Positions 38,201 through 49,779 of a DNA stretch of 64,000 nucleotides are shown in pieces. Below the pieces are notes generated by a model that was given only the letters and a program-made list of their open reading frames with translations, ran no database searches and was not told the DNA's origin. The stretch comes from Thunnus maccoyii (Eukaryota; Chordata; Actinopteri; Scombriformes; Scombridae), in contig NC_056547.1 in NCBI RefSeq assembly GCF_910596095.1, forward strand, positions 28,027,647-28,091,646, in the 5' to 3' direction. The stretch's first letter is position 1. Every line of letters begins with the position of its first letter. The position numbers and the translations under genes are program-made.

Positions 38201-41200
38201 GGAGAGGCATGTCCTGTAGATGATAATAACACTGACTAATATTCAGAGAGGACTCCATGTAAGCAAATTCTGTCATGTCGACATATGTGACAGTATGCTC
38301 CTTAAATCTGTTATTCGTGCACATACCTGTGCTATCCCAGATGTACCTGGCCTCAAGGCCGAGGGCTCTGCAGCACAGGGTGAAACAGTTGGCCCACTCC
38401 CCACAGCGCCCCCTCCTGGTTTCCAGCAACTTTTCAGGATTGTTGTACCTGGTATTGACAATACACAGAAAACAAAATGTATATTTGTCCAAGGATTAAG
38501 ACAAAACAAGTCTCAAGTGCTAGTCCTAAACACCCTTATCACAGTCAAAATGTCACAAACACACAAACAGACCTGGGGAATCTGGTGGAGAGCTGGCAGC
38601 TCTGACAGTGATGGTTCTCCACTCGCTGGGCTCCCCAGCGGAGGTCGTCGGTGCTGGGACTGAGGGAGCCAGCATTCTGGGTCTGGCCTCCACAGCGGCT
38701 GCAGGGCAGACAGTCGACCCAGGAGAAGAAGTCCTGCTTGAACCATCTAAGCAACTCCAGCACCAGGAAGACCTCCTTTCCAAGTTTACATTCTACAAAC
38801 AGTAAAACAGGTCAGCTGGTTTCTCTGAATCACTGCATTCAGTATCACTTGATTTGCATATAAATACAAAACCGATTCTTTCGAATGCGCAGTGGGACTT
38901 GCACCTGAGTCGACCTCTGTAGCCTCCTTCAGCTTCTGTTCAGCAGCAGAGAAGAGCTGCTGGTGAGGGATGTGGCTCCTGGCTTTCTGCTGCAGCTCGG
39001 GGCTTTCATACATCATCACGTGTTGGAAGTTCGACTGGAGAGTCACAAAGAAGCTCATGCTGCTCTCCTGACAGACACAACACAAAACATCCAGGTCATA
39101 AACAAACTTAGAGGAATGTAAAGTGGTGACAGGGTGACAGTTTTTCAACCGTGAGGCAGGTATTGTATACATGATATTGATGAGAGAGAGATGTAAGGAG
39201 GTGTGTAAAAATGATTTGAGGTGGGTGCTGAATCTTATTTCACCTTATTTTTTAATAGCAAGGCCCTCCCTGGCATTAATAATATTATATATAATATTAA
39301 TAATAATATTTTCTTTGCACCCCACCCTTTTTGAAGTCCATTCCCAGATTCCATATGATAACATATATATGAATTAGATCAAATGATGCTATAGCTTGAC
39401 ATATGATCAGATGTCTGACTGTCACAATCAAACTAATGACATGATATTGATGCATCCAAGTCCTATTAGCAACTAGTTCATTGTATTAAAAGGAAAATAA
39501 AGCCAGAAACAGGATTGCTGTCCTGTGCATATGAAAAAGAGCACATTTAAGACCCATTAAATATACATTTGGGATGAGAGAAAAGTAAAAGACCCAGTCC
39601 TCTTTTCTGATCTTTTCCCTCCCCTCCTAATAATATTCCTGCAGTCCCTTATGATAAAGAAGGCAGAGAATTTTATATAGCTGCTCTTTATCACACATTC
39701 ATGTAATGATAGTAAATTAACCAGTTTATGGAATACACTGTTCTACATTATAAATGTAGCATACTCACAAATCAGGGCTTTGACACCCTCCTCATCTGGT
39801 TAACTGGCATTAATTGGGGTTTCTAATTATTAAGGCAATATGTCCATAATAGATTAGTAGATTCTCAATTTCATATGGAAAAGATTTTAACCAAAAAAAA
39901 GTGAGCAAACTGAGTTGAGATGTGTTAGCCTCCACTGTGACCCTGCTACAATTAATTATTACGCATGAATACAACAGATATATACAGCGTATATTCACAG
40001 TATCTTTTCATTTATAACAGGAATGCATCGTTACCAAGGATGACGGTTGTGGTGGAGGTGATGTAACTGGCTGGCTGGAAGCAGCAGAGCTTTCTGGAGC
40101 TGAAGCTGGGGCAGAGGCCACAAGAGCCTGAGCAGTAGGTTGGACAGGCTGCCCACCGCGTAGTCGCTGATCCCTTTCTGTTGCTATGGATTCCCTGATG
40201 AGTCTTAGCTGTTCCACTGATGCAGACTTGGGAAAAACCAGGTGGGTTTCAGCCTGAAAAGAGGCGCAATTGTGATTCTGACTTGGCTGTTAAAGGTACA
40301 TGAGGCATCATTACCACATTAACTGAACAAACCAAACTAACAAAAAGAAATAGGATCTATCAGCCTCTATAATGCATTTTCATGTTGTATTTTTTCAGTA
40401 CAAAAGTATAAAAAGAGGCATCTGATCTGTGTACTTTATTTACTCACAGATAGGTCACAGATACAACCACACAGCCTAATAACCACCTGTCACTTTTTAA
40501 GTGGAGCTTCAGCAAATTACCTCCTCAAATCCCATCTCAAAGAGGCATTCCACAGCACCTTTGATGGGCAGCAGCCTAGTGGAAAAAGTGGGATTGCCTA
40601 TACGGATCGATCTGTACTTTTCTTCATTGGGATTCCTGTCGAGAAGGAAGTAAGACTGTTGAGAGACCTTTCAGGAAATACATTTTGTTCCTCTATGGTG
40701 GAGGAGGCAAATTACTTTGTACAAACCAATGAATTATGAGTTCATACATAAGTAATTTGAGTTACTCGTTTAACTGGTGTTACTGCATATTGATGTCCAC
40801 GTGTGGCAGTAACATCCTACTTTCATTACTACTGCTTTACCATTGCACAGAGGTTGGTCTTTTCCTAAAGCTACATTTCAATCGAGTCTCTGTTAATGTG
40901 TTAACTTGAACTTGAGACTTTACTTCACTACTTAAGGCAAACAAGTGTGAGTTACTGGTGAATATTCAGATTGTATCCGTTTCTCTGTACTCTCTGGTGA
41001 GTCAATCTTATGCCGAATTCACCACTGCACCCTGACGATTAGTACTGAAGTTACGTCAAGACCATAGAGGTCAAGACTCATAAACACGGCCAATTACAAA
41101 TGCCGGATTTTTGAACAGTTTGGTGTAACGCTCTGTGTAAACTGCAGCTAAGGAGTATACCGGTGCTCAAAGGCAGCTAGCTTCACCGGTTAGTCCGACT

Positions 41201-41410
41201 GTTGCTGAAATGATGTTAGATGCTACTGTATTATTCGTATTATATAGAATATTTCTAATACAGTCTCAGCTTAACACCTCATGTCGCGTTGTCTAGTTCA
41301 CAACCTTACCTTAAAATATTGTCCGCGTAGGTGAGTAACAACTTGGCGACGTCTAGAAAGACTTCATTTGAATTCTCACATAGTGTTGTGACTGCTGGTG
41401 ACGCAGCCAT
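32215..41410 (-). CDS. ngly1: Peptide:N-glycanase 1, complete, 12 coding exons
   Basis: Cytosolic amidase (PNGase) that strips N-glycans from misfolded glycoproteins exported from the ER, converting the glycan-bearing Asn to Asp. Coding exons: 41310-41410, 40521-40635, 40035-40253, 38905-39067, 38573-38792, 38327-38448, 37283-37428, 36389-36499, 36119-36304, 34522-34707, 32481-32658 and 32215-32390. Together they make 1923 nt (640 residues; human about 654). The start ATG at 41410-41408 has A at -3 and G at +4. Domains: N-terminal PUB (residues about 15-100); a Pro/Ala/Ser-rich linker in exon 3; a transglutaminase core with zinc cysteines C230xxC233 and C262xxC265 and triad Cys288 ([10 protein letters not shown]), His315 (DHVWTE) and Asp332 (WLHCD); and a C-terminal PAW mannose-binding domain (about 440-640). 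The triad spacing of 27 and 17 residues equals that of human NGLY1. All introns are GT-AG. Confidence 0.97.
32765..32807. repeat. 19-bp stem inverted repeat in ngly1 intron
   Basis: Arm 32765-32783 (TCCTATACTATCTTACATC) and arm 32789-32807 are reverse complements with one mismatch, separated by a 5-nt loop. It lies in the 1.86-kb intron 32659-34521. Confidence 0.75.
33130..33330. repeat. Dispersed repeat fragment (related to 37.0, 54.5 and 62.8 kb)
   Basis: This contains GGTGATCTCCTGACTTTTCC and GCATCACTATGAGGTTGG. The same text occurs in reverse orientation near 37020-37130 and 54510-54650, and a weaker relative is near 62.8 kb. It is probably the 3' part of an old LINE- or SINE-type family; the class is not certain. 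Confidence 0.5.
34136..34400. repeat. Dispersed repeat, inverted relative of 43185-43470
   Basis: Its reverse complement shares GAATGGACT, CAGCAGTTAAA, ATATTTGCATATTCA and GATTCTGGAA, in that order, with the oxsm intron at 43340-43430, and GTGATGTCACAAATCATGCT with the region near 43235. The two copies lie in opposite orientation in different genes. Confidence 0.55.
34772..35171. mobile_element. MITE of the TTAAAGGACCAGTGTGTA type
   Basis: The left end TTAAAGATGCAGTGTGTAAA and the reverse complement of the right end TTAAAGGACCAGTGTGTAGG are inverted repeats, followed on both sides by ATTTAGTG(G)CATCTA. It is 400 bp long. The flanks TATCAAACTA and TATCAAGCTA resemble a target duplication. It sits in the ngly1 intron just upstream of exon 10. 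It is one of the most frequent fish repeat termini I know. Confidence 0.75.
35590..36075. other. ngly1 intron part with repeat fragments
   Basis: This holds the CTGCTGAGACCTGGGAACAGG copy of the family seen at 1.1-2.1 kb and a segment near 35790-35900 (GTTTTTAAAGAGTCTAGGGTC, GGCTGTTCCACAAGTGTAG) that resembles common fish LINE-associated sequence. No exon. Confidence 0.35.
37000..37140. repeat. Dispersed repeat fragment (reverse of 33130-33330)
   Basis: This contains CAGGGATTACCAAAGTCA and GGGATCATGAATGTCTGTA, matching 54600-54660 almost word for word and 33240-33290 in reverse. It lies in ngly1 intron 7. Confidence 0.5.
37582..38045. mobile_element. hAT-type MITE (TAGGGCTGGG termini) with 8-bp duplication
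   Basis: The left end TAGGGCTGGGTGATATAG and the reverse complement of the right end TAGGCCTGGGTGATAAAAT are inverted repeats. The flanking 8-mers ATACAAAT (37574-37581) and ATAAAAAT (38046-38053) differ at one base, which fits hAT target duplications. It is 464 bp and non-coding, in ngly1 intron 6. Confidence 0.8.
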
Positions 41411-41969
41411 GTTAGTGTTTCTGGAGCAAACTAAAAGAAAAGTCCTTCCACTTTTGAGTATAATCACTAATGCTAATAGTGTCACTGTGCTCTGTGGCTA
41501 AGGAGATGTTTTGGAATTTTTTGTATAATAAAGAACGTTAAAAAAAAATGGGGGGCGGGTGTTTTGGGTCCTTGATGTAGCTGACCTATCACCGCCTGAA
41601 TAAATGTTTGCAGCTGTAAAAAATAAAAATAAAACAATTATATATTGTGTATAATTGTATTGTTATTTCGCCATAAAATTGTTTCATGCTGCGCTATGTT
41701 ACTGTTTTATCGATTTGATTACATATTTAAAATGAATATTTGTATGTTAAAAGAAGCTGGCGTTCAGAAAGACTACTCGAAGTCAGCTGCAGACAAATGC
41801 AAGGATGAGACTCTTCTCGTTTGGATATTTGAACAAGTGACAGATAACTTTGCAGCATGCTCTGAGTAAGTTACAACTGTTTCTGGTTTCGTATATATTT
41901 ATCTTTCTCACACTGAGAGGAGATTCAGCAAAGCTACAAGCTAGCAGTGTTAAACTTTAAGATATCAGC
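41411..41969. promoter_or_regulatory. Likely bidirectional ngly1/oxsm promoter
   Basis: Only 559 bp separate the divergent start codons of ngly1 (minus) and oxsm (plus), the same head-to-head arrangement as in mammals. It contains a GC-box-like GGGGGGCGGG at 41550-41559. A possible 52-nt intron (GTAAGT at 41866 to AG at 41917) would make a non-coding first oxsm exon, as mammals have. Transcription starts cannot be fixed from sequence. Confidence 0.55.
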
Positions 41970-44929
41970 ATGTCTGCGTCATCACTCTCCTGTTGGACTA
42001 AACTGCAGCTCAGGCAACAGACTATAAGAACACTTCTTCAAAACAGTGCCTGTGTTTGTACAAGCCAAGCCTCCAGATGTCACAGCTCTACACAGCAGAG
42101 AAGAAGGGTAGTTATCACTGGCATTGGGTTAGTGTGTCCTCTGGGCACAGGGACTGCTCTGGTCTGGGAGCGCCTCATCAAGGGTCACAGTGGGCTTGTT
42201 GCTCTTGGCTCTGAGCAGTACAACACTGTTCCCTGTAAAGTTGCAGCGCTGGTACCCAGAGGGTCTGAAGAGGGCCAGTTCAAGGAGGAGAGCTTTGCCT
42301 CTCGTGGGGAGATCAGCAGCATGTCACCAGCCACTGTGATGGCCCTGGCGGCCGCTCAGCTTGCTCTGGAGGACTCAGGGTGGTACCCCAAAACACCAGA
42401 AGAACAGCTCACTACAGGGGTGGCCGTTGGCATGGGCATGGTGTCACTGGAGGAAATCGCTCGCACCTCCACTGCTTTCCAAGAGAAGGGTTACAATAAA
42501 GTCAGCCCCTTCTTTGTGCCTCGCATTCTTGTCAACATGGCTGCAGGACACATTAGTATCAAACACAAGCTGAAGGGTCCCAACCATGCTGTGTCCACAG
42601 CATGCACCACAGGTGCACACGCTATAGGTGATGCTGCAAGGTTCATTGCCCACGGTGATGCAATTGCTATGGTTACGGGGGGAACAGAATCCTGTGTGGG
42701 TCCTCTGTCAATAGCCGGCTTTGCAAGGGCGCGTGCCCTTGCCACTAAATGGAATGACGAACCCAAGCTGGCATCAAGACCCTTTCACCCAGAGAGAGAG
42801 GGTTTTGTGATGGGTGAAGGAGCTGCAGTGCTCCTGCTGGAAGAGCGAGACCATGCAGTGAAGAGAGGAGCCAGAATCTATGCAGAGATCCTGGGCTATG
42901 GGCTCTCAGGGGACGCCAGCCACATCACCGCACCCACTGCAGATGGAGACGGGGCATTCAGGTGATTCATTTTAGGGTTTTTGGAAGCTGGAACTTGTTT
43001 TGTTTTTCTTGTTTAACCATTTGAAAGCCAACATGTTGTACTTATATTCAACATTTTGAAGTCTCCAATCAAAAATATGTGTTTTGTTTATTGTTCCTTC
43101 ACTTGGATGTTGTTATTTTCACTGTGCAGAGTGATGTACTGTATGTGCAGAGTTTGTTTTAACTTTCATCTGCTGAAAGAGGGAAAGTTTCTCTGAGTTC
43201 ACCTTAAATCTGAGTTAAAGGAGTGAACATACAAGCATGATTTGTGACATCACAATTAGTTTGGAGCCAATCATGGTCCAGTATGCAACTCACACAAGTG
43301 GGGGAAGGAAACTTGAAGCCTCCAGTGCACATGCACCGAGAATGGACTTTAGAAGTAGGAGACATGTTGTGTCCAGCAGTTAAAGTTTTGAAAGAAAAAA
43401 TATTTGCATATTCAGATTCTGGAAATTTCAAGTTTAATTGTAAGTTTAGGACATTTTAACGAGGTAATGGAATGTTTTTGTTGAAAAACCATATCAGACG
43501 CAATATGTTTTAAAACATCTTTTGAGGTTCTTTAACTTTCAAATAATAATAAATGCCCAAAATGAATCCATAAAACTACTCTTAAGGATAATATCTACTT
43601 ATAATAACAAGGATCATACTTTTTGTAGTTTTGGTCATAATTCTTACCACCAAGGTAAAGCAGCAATAATCTTTTTATTAATTTTGCCACTAGTGGGCAG
43701 CAGCACAAGATAAAAAACACTGACATACTATCGCCTTTCAAGCCTGTTATGACCAATTTGTTAGCAAACCATTTTCACACATATAACCTCATTCAGCAGA
43801 CGCATTTGAAGTTGTTTTTCTGGTTTCCTGATGAATCACTTGCTCACTTTCCTTTTGGTCTTGTTTGGCCTCCTCTTGAGAAAAATTTCTGGCTCTTTAG
43901 CAGCTAAATGCTCCACTATGTTCACCAGCTAGTCGCTAACTGTGTCTGTCTGCTGTTTGCTGCTGGGCATATAGTGTGCAGCAGGTTTATCAGAGCTTTT
44001 TCATTGAAAAACAGCTGCCTGCTGCTGCTGAAATGTTGATGAGAGAAGATTTTGCCTGCCGGAAAACCAAAACAATGAGCTAAAAGAGGCTAAACTGCTC
44101 AGAGCTGAGGAAATGGTAGATAGAGTCATAAAAATATCGAGTAGTGCAGCTTTAATTGCTGAGGTTAGGGAACACAGCAACATTGCTAAAAGACATCAGC
44201 TGTAAGAAACATGAGTAGTCAGACAATCAAACAGGTTGTAAACAAACCTTTGAGATACACTACTTATCACAGTTTTTCAGTTGTTACTTTTTACTTTACT
44301 TCAGAATAAAGTGTTTAGATAATTTGGCTAAACTGTTAGCTTGTTTAGAACCTGTCTGTGTATCTGACTCGTTTCCTACCCCGTCATATTGCTCTGTTTC
44401 CAGATTTACTTTGGTGACGGCAATCTTATTAGTACTATTAGAAATCATGGCCAACACTACAAAAGTAAAACCCAAGTTATAATAAACCTGAAGTACTTGA
44501 TAACTGTCAGACCACTGTCTCCACAGATGCATGTCAGCAGCCATCAGAGATGCTTGCATCTCACCAGCAGATGTGACGTATGTGAACGCCCACGCCACCT
44601 CCACACCTTTGGGTGATGCGGCTGAAAATGCTGCCATCAAGAGGCTCTTAGAGCAAAGCATCGGAAGTCTGGCCGTCTCCTCCACCAAGGGAGCCACAGG
44701 ACATCTCCTCGGGGCCGCGGGCGCTCTGGAGGCAGCGTTCACCGCTTTGGCCTGCTACCACGGTGTCCTGCCCCCAACCCTCAACCTGGACCGCACTGAG
44801 CCAGAGTTCAACCTCAATTATGTTCCCTGCACAGCGCAGCCATGGCGGACTCAGGGCAGACGTGTCGCCCTCTCTAACTCATTTGGATTTGGCGGCACCA
44901 ACGCCTCACTGTGTCTCACCAGCATCTGA
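41970..44929 (+). CDS. oxsm: Mitochondrial 3-oxoacyl-ACP synthase (beta-ketoacyl synthase), two coding exons
   Basis: Condensing enzyme of mitochondrial type II fatty acid synthesis (KAS II type). It joins malonyl-ACP to a growing acyl-ACP and so supplies the octanoyl chain for lipoate. Coding exons 41970-42961 and 44527-44929 total 1395 nt, or 464 residues (human 459). The intron is GT-AG and splits an Arg codon (AG/A). The N-terminus up to about residue 45 is rich in Ser, Gln and Arg without acidic residues, as expected for a mitochondrial targeting peptide. The synthase fold starts at [15 protein letters not shown]. The Cys-His-His triad is visible: Cys212 ([12 protein letters not shown]), His353 ([11 protein letters not shown]) and His390 ([14 protein letters not shown]), with the usual C-terminal [12 protein letters not shown]. 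The stop is the TGA at 44927-44929. The ATG has A at -3. Confidence 0.97.
42962..44526. other. oxsm intron, largely repeats
   Basis: A 1565-bp GT-AG intron. It holds the repeat at 43185-43470 (inverted relative of 34.1-34.4 kb), a segment at 43690-44170 with relatives in reverse at 5.29-5.44 kb (GTTTATCAGAGCT, ACCAAAACAATGAGCTAAAAG) and a segment at 44300-44490 related to 1.94-2.12 kb. No alternative exon was recognised. Confidence 0.6.
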
Positions 44930-45162
44930 TGACACTCTAAAAAGTCATACTGGACTTTTTATTAAGGGTCTGATCTGATTCAGTGTGTATTCTTTACTTC
45001 TGGTGTCATAGAGTTTAACTGGCTGAATATCTATGAGTAGAATTGATCAGAACTACCACTGGTTGCTTGTGGGAAGCTCTAATGAACTGAATGTGACTTC
45101 TTGAGAAGATTCCATTAATTTTTTTTAGAAACTTGAAATTTCAGTAATTTAAACCTGCAAAG

Positions 45163-45168
45163 ATTAAA
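45163..45168 (+). terminator. oxsm: Candidate oxsm poly(A) signal
   Basis: ATTAAA 234 bp after the oxsm stop, followed within 25 bp by TTTTTGTTGTTTTTGTTC, a typical U/GU-rich downstream element. The 3' UTR would then be roughly 44930-45190. Confidence 0.5.
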
Positions 45169-45189
45169 AATTCTGAAAGGATTTTTGTT

Positions 45190-48180
45190 GTTTTTGTTCT
45201 TCTTTTGACTGGAAAATGGTCAAATCTATAAACAGTGTCACATCAGAGGAAACTGTATTATGGTCTTTGGAAAAGCTGATAGTTCTGGCCTTTGTGTTGC
45301 TCTGCTTACCAATATCATTGTTCATGTTTCCAGGCTTGCCACAAGGTCGCCTCTTTTATGGATTGGATTGAAAAGGTAAATCCAAGTAGGGGATGTGAAT
45401 AAGTACCACTTGACCCTCCCTTATTATCACTGCTTAGGTGTCCTTGAGGAAGGCCCTTAACCCCTCACCTGCACAGCAAAACATCATAGACGTTTTTAGT
45501 GAAATTAACAACAACTAAATTAACTTGATAAAACAAACATACATTTTATTCATTCTGTTTTAGGTTAACATAAAAGTAATAATTCTCAAACCCATTTCAG
45601 AACTTACGAGTTCTTGTTTGTACTATTCTGACATGATTAGCATATTAGCAGACCTCCCAGCATGCATTGCTTGAAGGTTAAACCAATCCAGAGATCATTC
45701 TTTCTTGTGGTTTGAAGAAAATATACATGGTGAAAACTTCTTGTCCTGCTTGCCTCCTCTGAAGATGATGAAAACCATGCTGAATGATGAAGGTTAGTAT
45801 ATACTTCACCCTCCATACACCATACACTTCATTTAAGAGTATTCCACCAATTTAGTACAGTTAAAAAAAAAAAAAGAAAAAGGATAAAAATCAATGCAGC
45901 AAAAACAGCGATATTTAGTTTTTTTATTACATGCATCCTTTGTCATTGTAAAAACCTGGTGCCTACATTAACCATGATGCAACTTGACTTCACTCAACCT
46001 CACACATTTAGGTGTTATCCTAGTAGTGTCTAATGTAGCCTGGAGCTGTTATGAGGGGTGAGCTACAGAGGCTTTCAACGCTGACTCAAGGGACATCACT
46101 TGAGGCAATTTATCAGATTTCACACAGTTCCCTCTGGAGACACAAAAGGCTTCATACTACTCTTTCACATTGACTGACTCTTCAACCTGAGATAATGTAA
46201 CTGGAGAGAAAACACACAATAATGCCTGTCAGTATGACTAAACATTTTTTGACTGAATATACACTACTATACTTTTTTCCCCTGCTTGTTTCAAGTTCAG
46301 TGAACTTATCTCAGTGTGTTTGACATTGTAACAAGTCATGAAAAGACAAATTATTTAAATTTAGTTAACTCACATTTTGAAGCGCACAAAAACATTGCAA
46401 GATAATTCAACCTACAGTAAAAAATAAGTTCTTTTTAAGTGGGAGCTGCTCAGTGGCCAACTTATCAGACTAATGGGCAGTTTTCAGATGTTAGCAGACT
46501 GTTGTTTGAAGATTTAAAAAAAATGTCTACTGTAGATGAAAATTTTGAGGTTAGATTTTTCTGACTCAGTTTTATTTCAAGGTCACATCCTCAGTATTGT
46601 TATTGGGAATGTGGAGGTTTTAATGACCTGAAGAGGCATTTACATTCTACAACTACACACAAATGACACATGCTGCAGTTGCTTTATACTTATTGTGCTA
46701 TTTCACACTCGGTGTCTTTACAGGTAACAATGTGACAAAACATGGTGAAGAAAATCTGAGCTCAAATCGCCTCTTACTAATGATCCAGAACATCTCATCT
46801 CATCTGGTCTCTGGCGTCTAGCGAATGAAGACTGCTGAATGCCATCCTTGAACCAAGACAAGAGTTGTGTGGAGGTGTTTAAACAGCATTTAGATCATTG
46901 TGTTATGTTAAATTGCTTTGGCAAAATTTGAAAATGATCAGCACAGTCATTAGAATAATGAATGCACAGTCATTATTCTAATGACTGTGCTCAACTATCA
47001 CTGTGAAAAGTTCATGTCTGTATATAGCACTTGGCACCAGCAGGTGGTGCTGGCTCCTAGTAAGTCATGCATGTTGCTTTCTTGTATATTCCCAGTACAG
47101 TTTACATGTTTGGCATTCAGCAGACACCTTACAGCAGAAAAATAAGTACCATCACAATTCACAAGCATCCAAAATGACTGAGGTCAAAGGTCAGGTCATT
47201 CATGTTGGTCTTATTACCTGACCTTAGAGGATGAAATATCAAAGTGCTTTGAAGAGAAATAGCAAGAGAGAGACAGAGGGCTCCTAGAGCCAGTAAATTG
47301 AGAGGAAATCATTTAATGGAAGAGGTTAATATGAGTAATTGTATTAAGAAGATGATAATAACTGTTAATTGCTTGCTGTTAGCTTCCTATTTCCAACCTG
47401 TGTTTTCTTTAAACAGGAACCCAGACTCCAAAAAAATGTTACAATTTATTGCAATTAGGAAATAAGTGGTGCTGTAGGTATACACAGCTGATTTTCATAA
47501 GATCCTAATGGAGGCATGATCTCACTGTAGTGCCTTTTGTTATCACTTATGAGGGCACTTTCCAAGCCGAGACCTCGGACTATGTGTTGTTCTCCTTTTG
47601 ATTTAGCCCAGTGTGGCCTTTTCATATAGTGTTGCAAGGACAACACAGGATCAACAGAGCTTTGGGATGGGTAAGAGAGGTTAATTGGGACTAAGTGTCA
47701 TTATGTCAGGGTTGAAATGAAAGTAAACAACCCCCTAAGGGAAAAGGATAGTTGTCCAAATTGTTCCCTTTCTTCAAAGTTTGATCTACAATTATTCTGC
47801 TCTTTTTTATGGGAGATGAGACACACAGTTCTTGCCTGTCTTCCTGGGGGAGACGAATGACTGTGAGGGGACACTGGGTGCCCATTTGGAGGCGTTTATA
47901 TCCCTGCAGAAATGATGATTCAGAGTATGTGTGTGTTTAAGTTGCCCCGTGAAGATTTTTGGATGATGTGAGTAAGACTTTGTCATTAAATGAAAAACAA
48001 ATCTCACACTGTACAGTAAATTATATTCCACTGAGGGGAAAAGAGAAACAGGTTTTACAATATAATAAGTGGGCCAACATTAAATAAGACTAAAGCCTCG
48101 CTAGCTGCTCCCACAGTCTGCAGAGTGCATTACATCTTATAGAACAAAAGTGTTGAACAGTGTGGCATTAAACTGGACAG
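45190..48180. other. Intergenic DNA downstream of oxsm
   Basis: No coding exon was recognised. Near 45335-45480 there is a fragment with CTTGAGGAAGGCCCTTAACC, a common fish repeat motif. A perfect hairpin lies at 46940-46991. The segment 47280-47400 is ATTA/TAAT-rich and could be a conserved regulatory element, but conservation cannot be seen from one sequence. Confidence 0.5.
46940..46991. repeat. Perfect 22-bp hairpin
   Basis: Arm 46940-46961 (AGCACAGTCATTAGAATAATGA) and arm 46970-46991 are exact reverse complements around an 8-nt loop. The stem is shorter than in typical microRNA precursors and pairing does not continue outward, so it looks like a palindromic DNA structure rather than an RNA gene. 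Confidence 0.9.
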
Positions 48181-48201
48181 AACAATGTATTAAAGAAATA
48201 G

Positions 48202-48385
48202 TTTTGGGAAATACACTTATTTACTTTCTTGCGAGAGTTACATGAGAAGATGGATACTACACTCTCATATCTGTACAGAAAATATGGAGTTGGAGCTGGG
48301 AGGTGAGTTTAGCTTAACATAAAGACTGGAATCAGAGGAAAACTGCTAGCTGTCCAACATACAAGAATACACCAACCAACACCAC
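48202..48385. repeat. Common fish repeat (TTTGGGAAATACACTTATT type), copy 1
   Basis: TTTGGGAAATAC, TTACATGAGAAGATGGATAC, CTCATATCTGTACAG and CATAAAGACTGGAATCAGAGG occur in this order. The copy at 52749-52841 plus 53351-53441 has the same words but is split by an insertion, so this copy shows the uninterrupted form. Confidence 0.7.
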
Positions 48386-49779
48386 TAAAGACGACATGTT
48401 GTACCTTGTTTATTTAATCCATGTACACAGTAAAAGAAAAACCCAGACAATTTGTGGCTTTATGGGGAGTTACGTGCTGTAACTATTTCTCAGTGATAGT
48501 CTTCAAGCAGCAAAGAAACAGTTACATTATGTAACTCCCTCTAAAACCACAAAGTTTTAACAAGCAGCCAGTTTAATTAGCAACCAGCCCATGGCTTGGA
48601 GGTATTAACTTACCATCAACAGCTAGCTTATGCTGCATTCACACAATGTTAGCAGGATGGCAAAATCAGGAAAACCTCCCATTATTCTGACTTGGGAGCA
48701 TTCACACATACTCACTGCTAACCTTGTGGTCAATAAATAACCTATATTAGCAGCTGTGTGGTGTATTTGGAGTGGTTCATTCATAAGGAAATCCAGATAC
48801 AAAAAAACAGCGCATAGCCCATTTTAAATCAGCTACACTAATTGTATTAGTGTTAATAATGGATTTTATTTAGATGTAGCTGAGTGCAATGGTAGCTTGC
48901 ACCATTTTGCTAACGCTTTGTTGACAGTTCTATCTTTTCACCAACTGGGAGATTTTGTCACTGTCAAAATTTCTAACTTGGATTTACAACTCAAAGGTTG
49001 ACATGAATAGTTTTTCAGACTTAGTTTCTCGTAATTGTGGTCTGAACGATATGACATGAACGTGGCATTAGCCACAGCACTCCAAAAGTCCCATCCTGAA
49101 GCTTGACACACCCTCCAACTCTGAACAAAACCAGGTGATTCTTGAATGTAGGCTTATCTGAGGTCTGCTCTCACCTAAGAGTGTTTAGCGGAGCCAGCCG
49201 TCTCTCCCCACTTCACCTCCTGCCCTTGTACCAAGCTACCAGGTCCTAGACAAATTTCTTTACTGAACACAAAACAAAATGAAATTAATCAAATTATTAA
49301 TCCACCCATACCATCCAACCCTGGTAAGATAGCAAATGAGAAGACCACCGAAAATGTCAAAGTCAAAGAATGTTACGGAATACCTGAATTTTAAATTGTA
49401 ATCCTTTACACTACTTGTTACTCAAAGTAAGAAAGTAATCCAATTACTGCACCAATACTTAAAACATGATTTCAGTGGTAGGCAATTTCATTGCAGGGTA
49501 GGTTAATGTGAACGCTCCTTTGTTCATACTGATGTTAGACTTGTATAGAAACACTCAGTCTCCTGATTCATTTACCGCTGTTCTCCCTGTAAAACAATAC
49601 AACAGGTTGTAATATTGTGGGCCAAAAACAAGCTATATGTGCCATCTAGCAGTTGTAGTGTATGGCCTGGAGCAGTGGGGCAGCCCTTATGATGTTGAGA
49701 TTTGAGACTTTGCCACAAGAAACTACTGTTAGCCTGTTTCCAACCACAAGTCACATTTCCTACCACATCAGACAGTTTT

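Noticed and set aside
46940..46991. microRNA precursor
   Set aside because: The stem is only 22 bp with no extension beyond the arms; too short for Drosha/Dicer processing.
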